A stretch of 64,000 nt of DNA from an uncultured Pseudomonadales bacterium (GCA_947487765.1 CANKXO010000001.1:992001-1056000), one strand, 5' to 3'. Counted from the stretch's first letter, positions 41,654 through 50,815 are shown. The notes: generated by a model from the sequence alone, not told the origin. Translations and numbers: made by a program.

Positions 41654-42910
41654 ATGAAATTTATCAAAAAATGTTCTATCGCGCTTGCAATAACATTGGC
41701 CGCAAGCCCAGCTTTTGCAGTTAATGAAAAAAGTGTTGTAACGAACTATGCTACTGTTGCTCATGCTGTTTTTGAAGACTCTTTGATTACAGCAAAAGAA
41801 TTGAGCAAAAAAATCGATGCACTAGTTAAAGCGCCTAGCGAAAAAACATTGAGTGCCGCTAAGGTTGCATGGAAAGCCGCTCGTGTACCTTATCAACAGT
41901 CTGAGGTATTTCGTTTTGGTAATGCGAATGTTGACGATTGGGAAGGGCAGATTAATGCCTGGCCTTTAGATGAAGGCTTAATTGATTATGTTGACGCGAG
42001 TTATGAGCATGAGTTAGGTAATGCTGGTGCAACCGCTAATATTATTGCTAACACCCAATTAACAATGGGTAATAAGAAGATTGATATTTCAACAATAACA
42101 CCTGGACTATTAGCAGAACTTAACGAGCTAGGTGGTTCTGAAGCAAATGTTGCCACTGGTTACCATGCGATTGAGTTTTTACTATGGGGGCAGGATTTAA
42201 ATGGTAGTAACAGTGGTGCTGGTAAGCGCTCTTTTACGGATTTTTTAAAGGGCAAAAAATGTACGAACGGTAATTGTGAGCGTCGTGCACAATATATACA
42301 GGCAGCAGCTGGCTTATTGATTTCTGATCTTGCAGATATGGTTGGCCAATGGGCTCCTAATGATAATAAAAATTATCGTGCAACATTAACAGCATTACCG
42401 AGTAGCGAAGCGTTAACCCGTATGCTTTACGGTATGGGTAGTTTATCATTGGGTGAATTAGCAGGTGAGCGTATGAAAGTTGCCTTAGAGGCTAACTCTC
42501 CAGAAGACGAGCATGACTGCTTCAGCGATAACACGCATTTCTCTCATTTTTATAATGCAAAAGGGGTAAGAAATATTTACCTAGGTGAATATAAGCGTGT
42601 TGATGGTAGCACTATAAAAGGTGACAGTATTTCATCATTAGTAGCCAGTAAAAATGCAGCAACTGATAAAGCGCTTAAACAACAGTTGAATGAAACGGAA
42701 GCAAAGTTACAAGTTATGGTTGATGCCGCTGAAGCTGAAAAGAATCCAATGAAATTTGATCAAATGATTGCACCAAAGAACAAAAAGGGTGAAACGATTG
42801 TTCGTAATGTAATTGGCTCTCTTGTTGCCCAAACTGCATTAATTGAAACTGCAGCGGCAAGTATTGGAATTACTAATCTTAATCCTGATACTGCTGATCA
42901 TACATTTTAA
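41654..42910 (+). CDS. Imelysin family protein (IrpA/IcmP-like)
   Basis: The start at ATG 41654 has AGAGGAAG upstream and gives 418 residues with a clean signal peptide (cut after A-F-A). The imelysin motif G-Y-H-A-I-E-F-L-L-W-G-Q-D, which includes the G-x-H-x2-E signature, is present, along with V-P-Y-Q-Q-S-E-V-F-R. A duplicated four-helix architecture is expected. Such periplasmic proteins are iron-regulated and implicated in iron uptake, although their precise ligand is unsettled. It follows the porin by 18 bases and precedes the di-heme gene. Confidence 0.92.
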   Translation: MKFIKKCSIALAITLAASPAFAVNEKSVVTNYATVAHAVFEDSLITAKELSKKIDALVKAPSEKTLSAAKVAWKAARVPYQQSEVFRFGNANVDDWEGQINAWPLDEGLIDYVDASYEHELGNAGATANIIANTQLTMGNKKIDISTITPGLLAELNELGGSEANVATGYHAIEFLLWGQDLNGSNSGAGKRSFTDFLKGKKCTNGNCERRAQYIQAAAGLLISDLADMVGQWAPNDNKNYRATLTALPSSEALTRMLYGMGSLSLGELAGERMKVALEANSPEDEHDCFSDNTHFSHFYNAKGVRNIYLGEYKRVDGSTIKGDSISSLVASKNAATDKALKQQLNETEAKLQVMVDAAEAEKNPMKFDQMIAPKNKKGETIVRNVIGSLVAQTALIETAAASIGITNLNPDTADHTF

Positions 42911-42965
42911 TTGTTAAGTTTATCTCTCTATGATCTAGTTATTTAGCTAGGTCATATTGTTGTTT

Positions 42966-44402
42966 ATGGTTGCTATGAAAAATCTCTCAGTTAACTATCT
43001 ATTAATCGTTTTTCTTATTAATTTCGTTTTTCTTTTTCCTGCTTACGCAACTAACTCATTAGCCTCTGATGAAAAGCCGTTAGCTAACCTGAAGCGACTT
43101 TCTGGTGGCCAAGCGACTGTATTTTCAACGGGTAGAAATGCATTTTCATTACCCTCCAAAAATATGCCACTAATGCAAAAGTTGGATTTTAATGTAGGGA
43201 ATAGTTTTTTTCGTAACCCTTGGGTGATTGCGCCGGCATCGACCGATGCGCGAGATGGTTTAGGCCCGTTATTCAATACTAACGGTTGTCAGAATTGCCA
43301 TATTAAGGACGGAAGAGGGCATGCACCCGATAGCCCCGAAGACAATGCAGTTTCTTTACTGGTTAGATTAAGTATTCCCAATCATGACTCACACAATAGC
43401 GGTGTAAAAACTTTGCCTGAACCAAGCTATGGTGGACAACTTCAGGACTTTGCTATTCCTGGCGTAAAACCAGAAGGGCGAATTCGTATAGATTATCAAC
43501 CCTTAAGAAAACAACTCGCTGGTGGCGAAACCGTTACTTTAAGAAAGCCTCAACTGTCTATTACCGAATTAGCTTATGGGCCTCTTCATCCACAAGCACA
43601 ACTTTCCGCGCGCATTGCATCGCCTATGATCGGTTTAGGTTTGCTAGAGGCAATCAGCGAGAATGATATTTTATCCATTGCTGATCCCGACGATAAAAAT
43701 AATGATGGTATCTCTGGTAAGGCGAATCAGGTTTGGAGTGAAGAAACACAATCTTTAGCATTAGGGCGCTTTGGCTGGAAAGCAGGGCAGCCGAGTGTGC
43801 GGCAACAAAATGCTGCTGCATTCAATGGCGATTTAGGGATCACGTCAACATTATTTGTAAAAGATCATTGTACAGATAAACAAATTGCATGTTTACAAGC
43901 ACCCCATGGTGGCAAACCTGAGTTAAGCGACAAGCTACTGGATTTGGTAACTTTTTATTCGAAGAATTTAGCAGTCCCTGCTCGTAGAGACATTAATGAT
44001 AAAACTATCCAGTTAGGTGAACAATTATTTGCAGATATAGGCTGTGCAGATTGCCATCAACCACAGTGGAAAACCTCAGCTGATTATCCAATGTCATGGT
44101 TAGCCAATCAAACTATCTATCCTTACACTGATTTATTGCTACATGATATGGGTGAAGGCCTTGCTGATAATCGACCGGAAGCAATGGCGAATGGCCGTGA
44201 ATGGCGAACACCGCCTTTATGGGGTATAGGCTTAACAGGTGTTGTTGGTGAGAAAACACACTTCTTGCATGACGGCCGAGCTCGCGATCTTACAGAAGCT
44301 ATTTTATGGCATGGTGGTGAAGCAGAGCAAAGTCAAAAAGCGTTTACCTCTATGGAAAAAAATAAGCGATCAGCACTGATTAGTTTTTTAAATAGCCTGT
44401 AA
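42966..44402 (+). CDS. Di-heme c-type cytochrome oxidoreductase (DUF1111, 'thiol oxidoreductase')
   Basis: An exported protein of about 479 residues with a signal peptide ending at P-A-Y-A and two heme-c sites: N-G-C-Q-N-C-H near residue 107 and I-G-C-A-D-C-H near residue 360. The C-terminal half has W-R-T-P-P-L-W-G-I-G-L-T and H-D-G-R-A-R-D-L, as in the DUF1111 family related to bacterial cytochrome-c peroxidases. It is regularly found between imelysin genes in Fur-controlled operons, so a redox role in iron acquisition is likely. Start choice between TTG 42957, ATG 42966 and ATG 42975 is not decided by a ribosome site. Confidence 0.9.
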   Translation: MVAMKNLSVNYLLIVFLINFVFLFPAYATNSLASDEKPLANLKRLSGGQATVFSTGRNAFSLPSKNMPLMQKLDFNVGNSFFRNPWVIAPASTDARDGLGPLFNTNGCQNCHIKDGRGHAPDSPEDNAVSLLVRLSIPNHDSHNSGVKTLPEPSYGGQLQDFAIPGVKPEGRIRIDYQPLRKQLAGGETVTLRKPQLSITELAYGPLHPQAQLSARIASPMIGLGLLEAISENDILSIADPDDKNNDGISGKANQVWSEETQSLALGRFGWKAGQPSVRQQNAAAFNGDLGITSTLFVKDHCTDKQIACLQAPHGGKPELSDKLLDLVTFYSKNLAVPARRDINDKTIQLGEQLFADIGCADCHQPQWKTSADYPMSWLANQTIYPYTDLLLHDMGEGLADNRPEAMANGREWRTPPLWGIGLTGVVGEKTHFLHDGRARDLTEAILWHGGEAEQSQKAFTSMEKNKRSALISFLNSL

Positions 44403-44425
44403 TTTAATAGATGTAGAGATAATGT

Positions 44426-45529
44426 ATGTTTAAAAAACTATCTATTGTATTGGTATGTACTGCCTTATTGGCCTGTAATAAAAAAGATGAACGTGTTGTA
44501 TTTATAAATTCAGTCTCTAATAACGTTATTTTAGCGGGTTACGATAAGTTACAAAAAAGCAGCGAATTGCTTTATGGTGAATCCTTGTTATGTGAAACAT
44601 CAGCTAACTATTCAGCTGTTCTTGAAAAAATAAAGCCTCAATGGCGACAAGCCATGTCTGATTGGCAGCATGTTCAATGGGTTCAGTTTGGGCCCATTAA
44701 AGAAGACAGCCGTGAGTGGGCCTTACAATTTTGGCCAGATAGAAAAAACCTTGTTGGAAGAAAAACGAACGCTTTATTAAAGCAAGACGAAGCTGTTACC
44801 GAGCAACAATTAGCAAGCTCTAGTGTATTAGTTCAAGGATTATCGGCCTTAGAGTTTTTATTATTTGATGAAAGCTTTAATAATAATATTAACTATAGTA
44901 AAAAGCATTGTCTTTTAGTTAAAGAAATTGCTAAAAAATTACAGATAACCACTAAGGAATTAACTAATGAGTGGCAAGCTTTCCATACGACTAATTTTTC
45001 TCAGTTTCAAAAACCTTTGCCGGAGGCTGAAGTAACAACGATAGATCAAGGGATTAATCTGATTGTCAGTAATATCGTTGTTCAATTAGATAAAGTAATC
45101 GATAAAAAAATAGGGAGTCCTTTTGCAATCAATAAACCTATTGATAAAAGTAATACATATTTCCTTGAATCATGGAGGAGTGAATCTTCGAAAAATAATA
45201 TTAGAGATAATATTATTGCTATACGCTCAATAATGAATGAAGGCGGCTTAAAGCAATACCTTTATACAAAAGAGCTAAATCAACTTGCCAATAAACTAGA
45301 AGAAGAGCTAAATATTACTATTGAGATTCTCAATAAAGAAATGGTTACTTTACCTGATAACGACTCTAACTCTTATTTTAGGTTACTATCAGCAGATAAA
45401 AAATCAGCCATTGATAGTATTCAACCATTAGTAACTCAACTTGCTAAGTTACGTGTATTGATAAAAACTGATTTAACAAAGGCGTTAAATATTAAATTAG
45501 GATTTAATTCAAATGATGGGGATTCGTAA
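44426..45529 (+). CDS. Second imelysin family protein, lipoprotein
   Basis: A 367-residue protein whose signal peptide ends in a lipobox A-L-L-A-C, so it is probably lipid-anchored, unlike the first imelysin. Imelysin features are W-R-Q-A-M-S-D-W-Q-H-V-Q-W and G-L-S-A-L-E-F-L-L-F-D, where the usual G-x-H-x2-E is altered to G-L-S-A-L-E (no His). The conserved N-terminal W-x3-R...P motif is partly kept. It lies 23 bases after the di-heme gene and two before the DUF1513 gene. Loss of the histidine suggests a different metal or binding role from the first copy. Confidence 0.85.
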   Translation: MFKKLSIVLVCTALLACNKKDERVVFINSVSNNVILAGYDKLQKSSELLYGESLLCETSANYSAVLEKIKPQWRQAMSDWQHVQWVQFGPIKEDSREWALQFWPDRKNLVGRKTNALLKQDEAVTEQQLASSSVLVQGLSALEFLLFDESFNNNINYSKKHCLLVKEIAKKLQITTKELTNEWQAFHTTNFSQFQKPLPEAEVTTIDQGINLIVSNIVVQLDKVIDKKIGSPFAINKPIDKSNTYFLESWRSESSKNNIRDNIIAIRSIMNEGGLKQYLYTKELNQLANKLEEELNITIEILNKEMVTLPDNDSNSYFRLLSADKKSAIDSIQPLVTQLAKLRVLIKTDLTKALNIKLGFNSNDGDS

Positions 45530-45531
45530 AA

Positions 45532-46692
45532 ATGTATACTCGGCGACAGTTTTTGCTTGGCTCGATATCATTTTTTTCAGCCGCACAGACAAGTGCTTAT
45601 ACATTTTTATTAAATAAAAAATCACCTAACCAGCTATTACTATCTGCGTGTACCGACAATAACAATAAGCATTATGTTACTGCTTCAACGGTCGATGGGC
45701 AGCTCTATTATAAAATTCTCATACCAGAACGTGCTCATGACAGTATGTATGATGTGAAAAATCATCATGCACTGTACTTTGGGCGTAGCCCGAGCCAAAA
45801 TATTTATATTGTTGATGTCATTAATCGATCATTAGTTAAAACAATCACTGCTAATAAATATCGACATTTTTATGGCCATGGTGTACTTGATAAGACAAGC
45901 CAATATCTTTACGTTACTGAGAACAACTATAAAGAAGGTAAAGGGTGTATCGGTGTTTATGATATTAATGAGGGCTACAATAAAGTTAATGAATTTGATA
46001 GCCATGGCATCGGCCCTCATCAGTTATTGTTATTACCAAACCAAAAAACATTAGTTGTTGCCAATGGCGGCTTATTAAAACATCCATCACAGCCCAAAAA
46101 GATCCTTAATGAGAGTAACTTCAATTCCTGCTTATCTTATATTGATAGCCAAACAGGAACATTATTAGGGCGATATGACTGTGCCTTTCCTAAAAACAGT
46201 TTACGGCATATGGCTGTTAATTCTGAAGGAAAGGTCCTTATCGGCGCTCAATCTTATGCGGGTGATCCTACAATTCCTTTAATTTTTTCTCACCAAGGGG
46301 AAAGTACTCTTACACCGTTTAAAGCGGAGGAATTTATTTGGCAGTCACATAACCAGTACACAGGTAGCCTGGCTGTTAAGGAAAATACACTAGCGGTCAC
46401 ATCGCCCAGAGGGAATATCATTAGCTTTTGGGATATAAACACCAATACCTTTCTTTCTAAAAATAATCATAATGATATTGCTGGCTTACTCGCTTATGAC
46501 TATCCGACTGTAGAGATACCGAAGGCTAGTCCCATCAAAACACAATTCTTTGCTTCAACCGGTCAAGGTCTTGTGTTGCAGATAGGAACGAACTCGGTTT
46601 CAAGCTCTTTTGTTGATAGTACAGTTATTAAACAGAGTTATGTTCCGGATATTGCTTGGGATAACCATTTATTTTTAGCCAAAAATACATAA
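45532..46692 (+). CDS. DUF1513 domain-containing protein (Tat-exported, propeller-like)
   Basis: The N terminus M-Y-T-R-R-Q-F-L-L-G is a twin-arginine signal. The mature domain (about 30-386) has the DUF1513 pattern: R-A-H-D, a G-H-G-V-L-D segment, I-G-P-H-Q-L-L-L-L-P, L-V-V-A-N-G-G and L-R-H-M-A-V. It probably folds as a seven-bladed propeller. Tat export implies folding or cofactor loading in the cytoplasm. The gene begins two bases after the second imelysin, closes the Fur operon, and is a standard member of imelysin/DUF1111 clusters. Confidence 0.9.
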   Translation: MYTRRQFLLGSISFFSAAQTSAYTFLLNKKSPNQLLLSACTDNNNKHYVTASTVDGQLYYKILIPERAHDSMYDVKNHHALYFGRSPSQNIYIVDVINRSLVKTITANKYRHFYGHGVLDKTSQYLYVTENNYKEGKGCIGVYDINEGYNKVNEFDSHGIGPHQLLLLPNQKTLVVANGGLLKHPSQPKKILNESNFNSCLSYIDSQTGTLLGRYDCAFPKNSLRHMAVNSEGKVLIGAQSYAGDPTIPLIFSHQGESTLTPFKAEEFIWQSHNQYTGSLAVKENTLAVTSPRGNIISFWDINTNTFLSKNNHNDIAGLLAYDYPTVEIPKASPIKTQFFASTGQGLVLQIGTNSVSSSFVDSTVIKQSYVPDIAWDNHLFLAKNT

Positions 46693-46832
46693 ACTAAAGC
46701 ACCCGATTTACCTTATTTACACAATTAGCGTGAATAAGCAGTCAATAACGACTAAATAGTGTTTCATCAGTATATAAAGTGTTTAAAATACCACTAATAA
46801 CAATTTCTACACGAGCATTAGAGGGTTACTAT

Positions 46833-48251
46833 ATGCTGATCAATATTCGAACAATTATTGCCGTTGCTTTTCTGTCGATGCTTTTAACAGTACCGAGCTT
46901 CGCACAAGAAAGCCGTGAATCTCTTTTTAGCGATGCTGTTAATGCTTTCGATGCGGCAAATGCAGCCAATGCCAATGTTTTTTCACCAAAAAACTATTCA
47001 AAGGGTGTATCAGCCTATAACAGTGCTTCGGAACGTTTTGATAAAAAACAAAAGCAAGAGCGTATTCGTAAGGACTTGGATAAAGCCATTGCTTATTTCC
47101 AACAAGCTATCGATGCAACATTGATTGCAGATGTCTCACTGGCGTCGGAAATAAGAGCTAGAAATGATGCGATAAAAGCTAATGCAAAAAGCTATGCTAA
47201 AGAAGAATGGGCTAAAGCAGAAAAACTATTTAATGATGCAGCAAGGCGCTTAGAAGCTGGCAACTTAAAAAGTGCGCAGGCTAAAGGTAAAGATGCTGAA
47301 AAACTGTATCGCCAATCAGAGTTAATCGCGATAAAAGCTAATTACCTGACTGAAACACGAACATTAATCAATACAGCCAGACAAAATAAAGCCGATAAAT
47401 ATGCGCCACAGACATTGGCTAATGCAGAGTCTTTATTAGCTCAGGCAGAAAAAGGGTTAACAGAGAATCGCTACGATACAGATCAGCCTAAAGCGTTAGC
47501 TCGCGAAGCAAAATACGAAGCGCAACATGCCAATTATATTGCTGTGAAAGTAGCACCTATTGCTACCAAAAAAACAACGGTTGAAGCACTGATATTAGAA
47601 ATGGAAAAACCTATTATTAGCATTGCCTCAAGTCTTGATATTGTTGCATCGTTGGATGGGACCAGTGATGCAGTCAGTCAGCCATTAGTTGATGAAATTG
47701 AAAAATTAAAAAAAGCAGCCAATGAATTACCGCAGCGCAAGCAAGATATCGTAGTTCTTGAAGAAGAACTTGCCAAGTTAGAAAGCCGTTTAGGTATTCA
47801 ATCGCAACGTTTAGAAAAACAAGAAGAAAAACGCCAGAGAATAGAGAGCGTTAAACGCATGTTTCTTCCTAGCGAAGCTATTGTGTTTGAGCAGGATAAT
47901 AACCTATTGATTCGTATGACCGGACTCAAATTCCGCTCTGGTAAGGCAGACGTCGATATCGAATATTTCGATATGCTGAATAAAGTATTAAGAGCATTGA
48001 ATATTTTTCCTCAGTCACAGGTAACCATCGAAGGACATACGGATTCTTTTGGCAGCGATGAAACCAATATGGAGTTATCAAGAGAGCGAGCTGTCGCAGT
48101 GCGTACTTATATTACGTTGACTAACGTCGTTGATAGAGCTGCGTCCAGTATTGTTTCACAAGGCTTTGGTGAAACCAGGCCGATCAGCACGAACGACTCT
48201 GCTGAAGGCCGTGAAAAGAATCGCAGAATTGATATTGTTATTAAACTTTAG
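46833..48251 (+). CDS. OmpA-family protein with N-terminal helical repeats
   Basis: From ATG 46833 (GAGGG nine bases upstream) it has 472 residues with a signal peptide ending at S-F-A. The middle part (about 30-330) is helical, with DUF4398-like segments (K-A-I-A-Y-F-Q-Q-A-I-D, W-A-K-A-E-K-L-F-N-D-A-A) and a coiled coil. The C-terminal 120 residues are an OmpA peptidoglycan-binding domain (I-E-G-H-T-D-S-F-G-S-D-E-T-N and L-S-x-E-R-A-x-A-V, then G-x-G-E-T-R-P-I). No barrel is present. It likely tethers the envelope from the periplasm. Confidence 0.87.
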   Translation: MLINIRTIIAVAFLSMLLTVPSFAQESRESLFSDAVNAFDAANAANANVFSPKNYSKGVSAYNSASERFDKKQKQERIRKDLDKAIAYFQQAIDATLIADVSLASEIRARNDAIKANAKSYAKEEWAKAEKLFNDAARRLEAGNLKSAQAKGKDAEKLYRQSELIAIKANYLTETRTLINTARQNKADKYAPQTLANAESLLAQAEKGLTENRYDTDQPKALAREAKYEAQHANYIAVKVAPIATKKTTVEALILEMEKPIISIASSLDIVASLDGTSDAVSQPLVDEIEKLKKAANELPQRKQDIVVLEEELAKLESRLGIQSQRLEKQEEKRQRIESVKRMFLPSEAIVFEQDNNLLIRMTGLKFRSGKADVDIEYFDMLNKVLRALNIFPQSQVTIEGHTDSFGSDETNMELSRERAVAVRTYITLTNVVDRAASSIVSQGFGETRPISTNDSAEGREKNRRIDIVIKL

Positions 48252-48403
48252 TGTTGATAACAGTCGTGAGCAAAAGGAATTGCTTACGGTAATTCGTTCT
48301 AGAATAGGTGGCAGTTACCCCTACGTTTGGTATACCTAAAATATTATTGACCCCATTATTTTAGCCATTCGTGTCAGTTGCAAAGTAATTATCCGTATAG
48401 GTA

Positions 48404-48463
48404 ATGGACCAGACTCTATTTAAAAATTTCATATTTTAAAATTAATCGAGCCTAATCTCATAT
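48404..48463. repeat. Dispersed repeat, copy 1 (left side of the small-gene block)
   Basis: ATGGACCAGACTCTATT followed by an A-run, TTTCAT, T/A-rich sequence and TCTCAT aligns over about 60 bases with 49893-49955. The GGG[TA]CAGA[CT][AT]C core is also seen at 30721, 31055 and 31549. The remainder of 48252-48514 has no gene. Confidence 0.5.
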
Positions 48464-48514
48464 ATTTCTATCGGAAATCGAAATTGTCATTTATTTCTCA
48501 TAACCATTTATATT

Positions 48515-48718
48515 TTATTTCGCCAATAATTCTTTACGCTCACGCTCGTACTCTTCATAGGATTTATTGGTGCGTTCAATACATTCAAAATAAGATGTCG
48601 ACGGTTCTTTAAGGCACTCGTTCCGCTGATGTATACGCACATTATCGTATACAGCTTTGTTATTGCATCCAATTGCTCCCAGCATCACCCATACTAGCAA
48701 TACTTTATTTATGGTCAC
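48515..48718 (-). CDS. Small lipoprotein, unknown
   Basis: Starting at GTG 48718, with GGAG six bases before it, the product is 67 residues and opens with a lipoprotein signal ending M-L-G-A-I-G-C. The mature part is about 50 residues, hydrophilic and helical, with two cysteines (R-N-E-C-L-K and Y-F-E-C-I-E). The frame reaches back to 48784, but that part lies over the upstream gene. It overlaps the Rap1a/Tai-like gene by 14 bases, so the two are translationally coupled and probably work together. Confidence 0.5.
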   Translation of the reverse strand: MTINKVLLVWVMLGAIGCNNKAVYDNVRIHQRNECLKEPSTSYFECIERTNKSYEEYERERKELLAK

Positions 48719-49058
48719 AGCCGCTCCACTTTTTAATGTAGTGAACCAATGCCAACATGGCATTATCCGTGGCTTGTTGTTCATCTCTCTGTGCTATAAA
48801 CCGAATGATGGCAGGTACATCAAATAACTCCTTGGGTTCTTTGCAATACATTTTCTCCAGATAATTCGTCTTTTCGTCGAGTGTAGCCAGTAAGTCGAGC
48901 GCACCGCCAACATAAGCCTGAAGAATCGGGTTATTGCTGCATTCATTGGGAGATGAATCACAGATATCAGAAAACTGCTGAATCGTCAGTGCTGTGGCAA
49001 TAGGGGCATGCAAGGGTAGTAGTATTATGAGGTAAATGATGAACAAGCGAATATTCAT
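48705..49058 (-). CDS. Rap1a/Tai-like periplasmic protein
   Basis: From ATG 49058 (AAGGAATC upstream) 117 residues with a signal peptide to A-T-A. The mature part has the Rap1a/Tai layout: C-D-S-S, then A-Y-V-G-G-A-L-D-L-L, Y-C-K-E-P, V-P-A-I-I-R-F-I, a helix with A-M-L-A-L-V-H-Y-I and a final G-C. Four cysteines fit two disulfides. Rap1a proteins are periplasmic immunity proteins against type VI amidase effectors (Ssp/Rhs-linked). No effector gene is adjacent here, so it may be an orphan immunity gene. Confidence 0.55.
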   Translation of the reverse strand: MNIRLFIIYLIILLPLHAPIATALTIQQFSDICDSSPNECSNNPILQAYVGGALDLLATLDEKTNYLEKMYCKEPKELFDVPAIIRFIAQRDEQQATDNAMLALVHYIKKWSGCDHK

Positions 49059-49138
49059 ATAATAAGATTCCTTGACAAAATTATTGTAAAACGATAATTT
49101 ATTCGTATAAAACAACCATGTCAATAGGAATCTATACG

Positions 49139-49660
49139 ATGACTCGGCAATTTTCACAGCTAATCACCTTCGGGTGCACAGCGATACTTATTGCAACTCC
49201 CACAATAGCCTTATATTTCTTGATCAATATTGAGCTATTTGCCTCCATGGCCAAAAGTAGTATGAACCTCCCTATACAATGGGAGACTGTCTCCAACACT
49301 CAGTGGTACAGCTTATGGGTTTTGACCCTGCTATATGTTTCTGTCGGTTTGACGGGACTCTATTTTTTACGGCGTGCTTTCTCTAGCTTTGCGAGAGGAG
49401 AATTCTTTCATTTCAACAATAGCCGCGACCTGCGGCTATTTTCAGCTTTTCTGTTTGTGCAGGCTCTTGCTAACCCATTACACTTTTCCATCGCGAGTAT
49501 TCTGCTATCTATGAACCATCCCGCTGGTCAGAAAATGCTTTCTATCTCATTAGGGAGCGGCGAGATTAAAGTGATCGCATTAGCCATGATTTTATGGGTG
49601 ATGAGTGATCTTCTCGTTGGTGCCAGTAAGCTCCAAAACGAAAATAAGCAATTTATTTAG
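49139..49660 (+). CDS. DUF2975 membrane protein
   Basis: From ATG 49139 (AGGAATC ahead) 173 residues. Four membrane helices are visible at about 13-33, 60-78, 100-120 and 145-160. The A-R-G-E-F-F motif and the L-x-F-S-A-F segment after the second helix fit DUF2975. Function is unknown; the family is almost always beside a small XRE regulator, as here (nine bases downstream). It is divergent from the Rap1a-like gene. Confidence 0.82.
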   Translation: MTRQFSQLITFGCTAILIATPTIALYFLINIELFASMAKSSMNLPIQWETVSNTQWYSLWVLTLLYVSVGLTGLYFLRRAFSSFARGEFFHFNNSRDLRLFSAFLFVQALANPLHFSIASILLSMNHPAGQKMLSISLGSGEIKVIALAMILWVMSDLLVGASKLQNENKQFI

Positions 49661-49669
49661 GAAATTTTA

Positions 49670-49879
49670 ATGCCTATAGTCGTTAACTTAGATGTCATAC
49701 TGGCCAAACGAAAGATTCGCGGAAAAGAACTTGCGACTGAAATCGGTATTACCGAGCAAAATCTATCATTACTGCGTACAGGGAAAGTTAAAGGTGTTCG
49801 TTTTTCAACATTGGAACAAATTTGCAAAGTTTTGGAGTGTCAGCCTGGTGATATCCTTGAATATATTTCAGATGAATAA
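49670..49879 (+). CDS. Small XRE-family helix-turn-helix regulator (YozG-like)
   Basis: 69 residues and almost only a Cro/C1 helix-turn-helix: I-R-G-K-E-L-A-T-E-I-G-I-T-E-Q-N-L-S-L-L-R-T-G-K, then F-S-T-L-E-Q-I-C-K-V-L-E-C-Q-P-G-D-I-L-E-Y, the usual C-terminal part of this group. AGGAAATTTTA precedes the start. It is paired with the DUF2975 gene and probably represses the pair. Confidence 0.9.
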   Translation: MPIVVNLDVILAKRKIRGKELATEIGITEQNLSLLRTGKVKGVRFSTLEQICKVLECQPGDILEYISDE

Positions 49880-49892
49880 GTTATCAATCATC

Positions 49893-49955
49893 GATAGGGA
49901 CAGACTCCATTGAAAAAATTTCACCCTTTAAATTAAATGAATTTGACCTCATTGA
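49893..49955. repeat. Dispersed repeat, copy 2 (right side of the small-gene block)
   Basis: AGGGACAGACTCCATT followed by an A-run, TTTCACCC and T/A-rich sequence ending in GACCTCAT aligns with copy 1 at 48404. Together the copies bracket the four small genes from 48515 to 49879. Confidence 0.5.
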
Positions 49956-49969
49956 CTGTTAACATATTT

Positions 49970-50269
49970 TTATACTGCTTCATTCTCAACTGGCACCAAA
50001 ATAAAAGTACTGTCTGACCCTTGAAGTCGAGCAGCTTTATAAGGAGCATATGCATCAGAATTATAAAATTCTAGTGCGACCTGTCTAGAAGGAAACTCTG
50101 TAACGACTTGAAATTGGGGTTTCTCATTTCCCTCTATTAATTCAATTTTATCTGTCCGAGTCAAATACTTACCACCGCACTTTAGTAAAAGAGGTGTTAC
50201 ATTGTCGACATAATTTTCTATCCAGGATGGATCTGTAATATTAGTTCCGATTATCGCCAGGTATTTCAT
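49970..50269 (-). CDS. DUF1330 domain-containing protein
   Basis: 99 residues in a dimeric alpha/beta-barrel ferredoxin-like fold: Y-L-A-I-I-G-T-N-I at the start, G-G-K-Y-L-T-R-T-D, F-P-S-R-Q-V-A-L-E-F-Y-N-S-D-A-Y, then strand S-T-F-I-L-V-P-V. These are the DUF1330 conserved segments. Function is unknown. It lies 69 bases after the VOC gene in the same direction, at the edge of the cassette array. Confidence 0.87.
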   Translation of the reverse strand: MKYLAIIGTNITDPSWIENYVDNVTPLLLKCGGKYLTRTDKIELIEGNEKPQFQVVTEFPSRQVALEFYNSDAYAPYKAARLQGSDSTFILVPVENEAV

Positions 50270-50338
50270 TTTTTAATTCCATTAATTCCAGAGAAGTATA
50301 ATACTTACATAAAGAGAGAACGTTTTTATGTAATATTT

Positions 50339-50707
50339 TTAATGATCAGGATTACTCGAAATGTCTTGGACAAACGCAATTTTATTTCCTTCTGGATCAG
50401 AGATTTCGGCTATTTTAATTAGCCCAGGATATTCCTCAATCTCACCAATCGATAAGTTAGCATCTAAACAGATTTTACGTTGTGCTTCTACATCGTTTAC
50501 ACCAACAACTACTGTAGTATTACCTGCACGGTCTGGGTCTATTCCAACCTGAATCCATGCATTTTCTACAATTTGCCATTCAGCAATACCTTCCATTGGT
50601 ACAACATCTGGATCCCGCCCAAATAGACTTTTATACCAATCAAGAGCCTCTTCAAAGTTCTTTACGGGAATAACAGAGATAACACTGTTTATATTATGAT
50701 TAAGCAT
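50339..50707 (-). CDS. VOC family (glyoxalase/bleomycin resistance-like) protein
   Basis: 122 residues with one beta-alpha-beta-beta-beta repeat pair: V-I-S-V-I-P-V-K-N-F-E-E-A-L-D-W-Y-K-S-L-F-G at the start and I-S-D-P-E-G-N-K-I-A-F-V near the end, both typical. The metal residues are not clear, so the substrate cannot be given. It begins 51 bases beyond the outermost attC-like site, on the same strand as the cassette genes, so it may be the last cassette of the array with a lost attC. Confidence 0.85.
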   Translation of the reverse strand: MLNHNINSVISVIPVKNFEEALDWYKSLFGRDPDVVPMEGIAEWQIVENAWIQVGIDPDRAGNTTVVVGVNDVEAQRKICLDANLSIGEIEEYPGLIKIAEISDPEGNKIAFVQDISSNPDH

Positions 50708-50758
50708 GTAATTTCCTTTTGTAAATTGATAAACAGTTATATTTTAGTGATAAATAAA

Positions 50759-50806
50759 GTTAACGGATCAAACATTAGTAAGCTCGTGCTCTTTGACTTG
50801 TTAGGT
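50759..50806 (-). other. attC-like recombination site 1
   Basis: On the minus strand the site opens ACCTAAC and closes GTTAACT, with AAGTCAAA able to pair with TTTGATCC inside. Only nine bases separate it from the next site, so the cassette it belongs to is essentially empty. Confidence 0.5.
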
Positions 50807-50815
50807 GTTTCTCCT

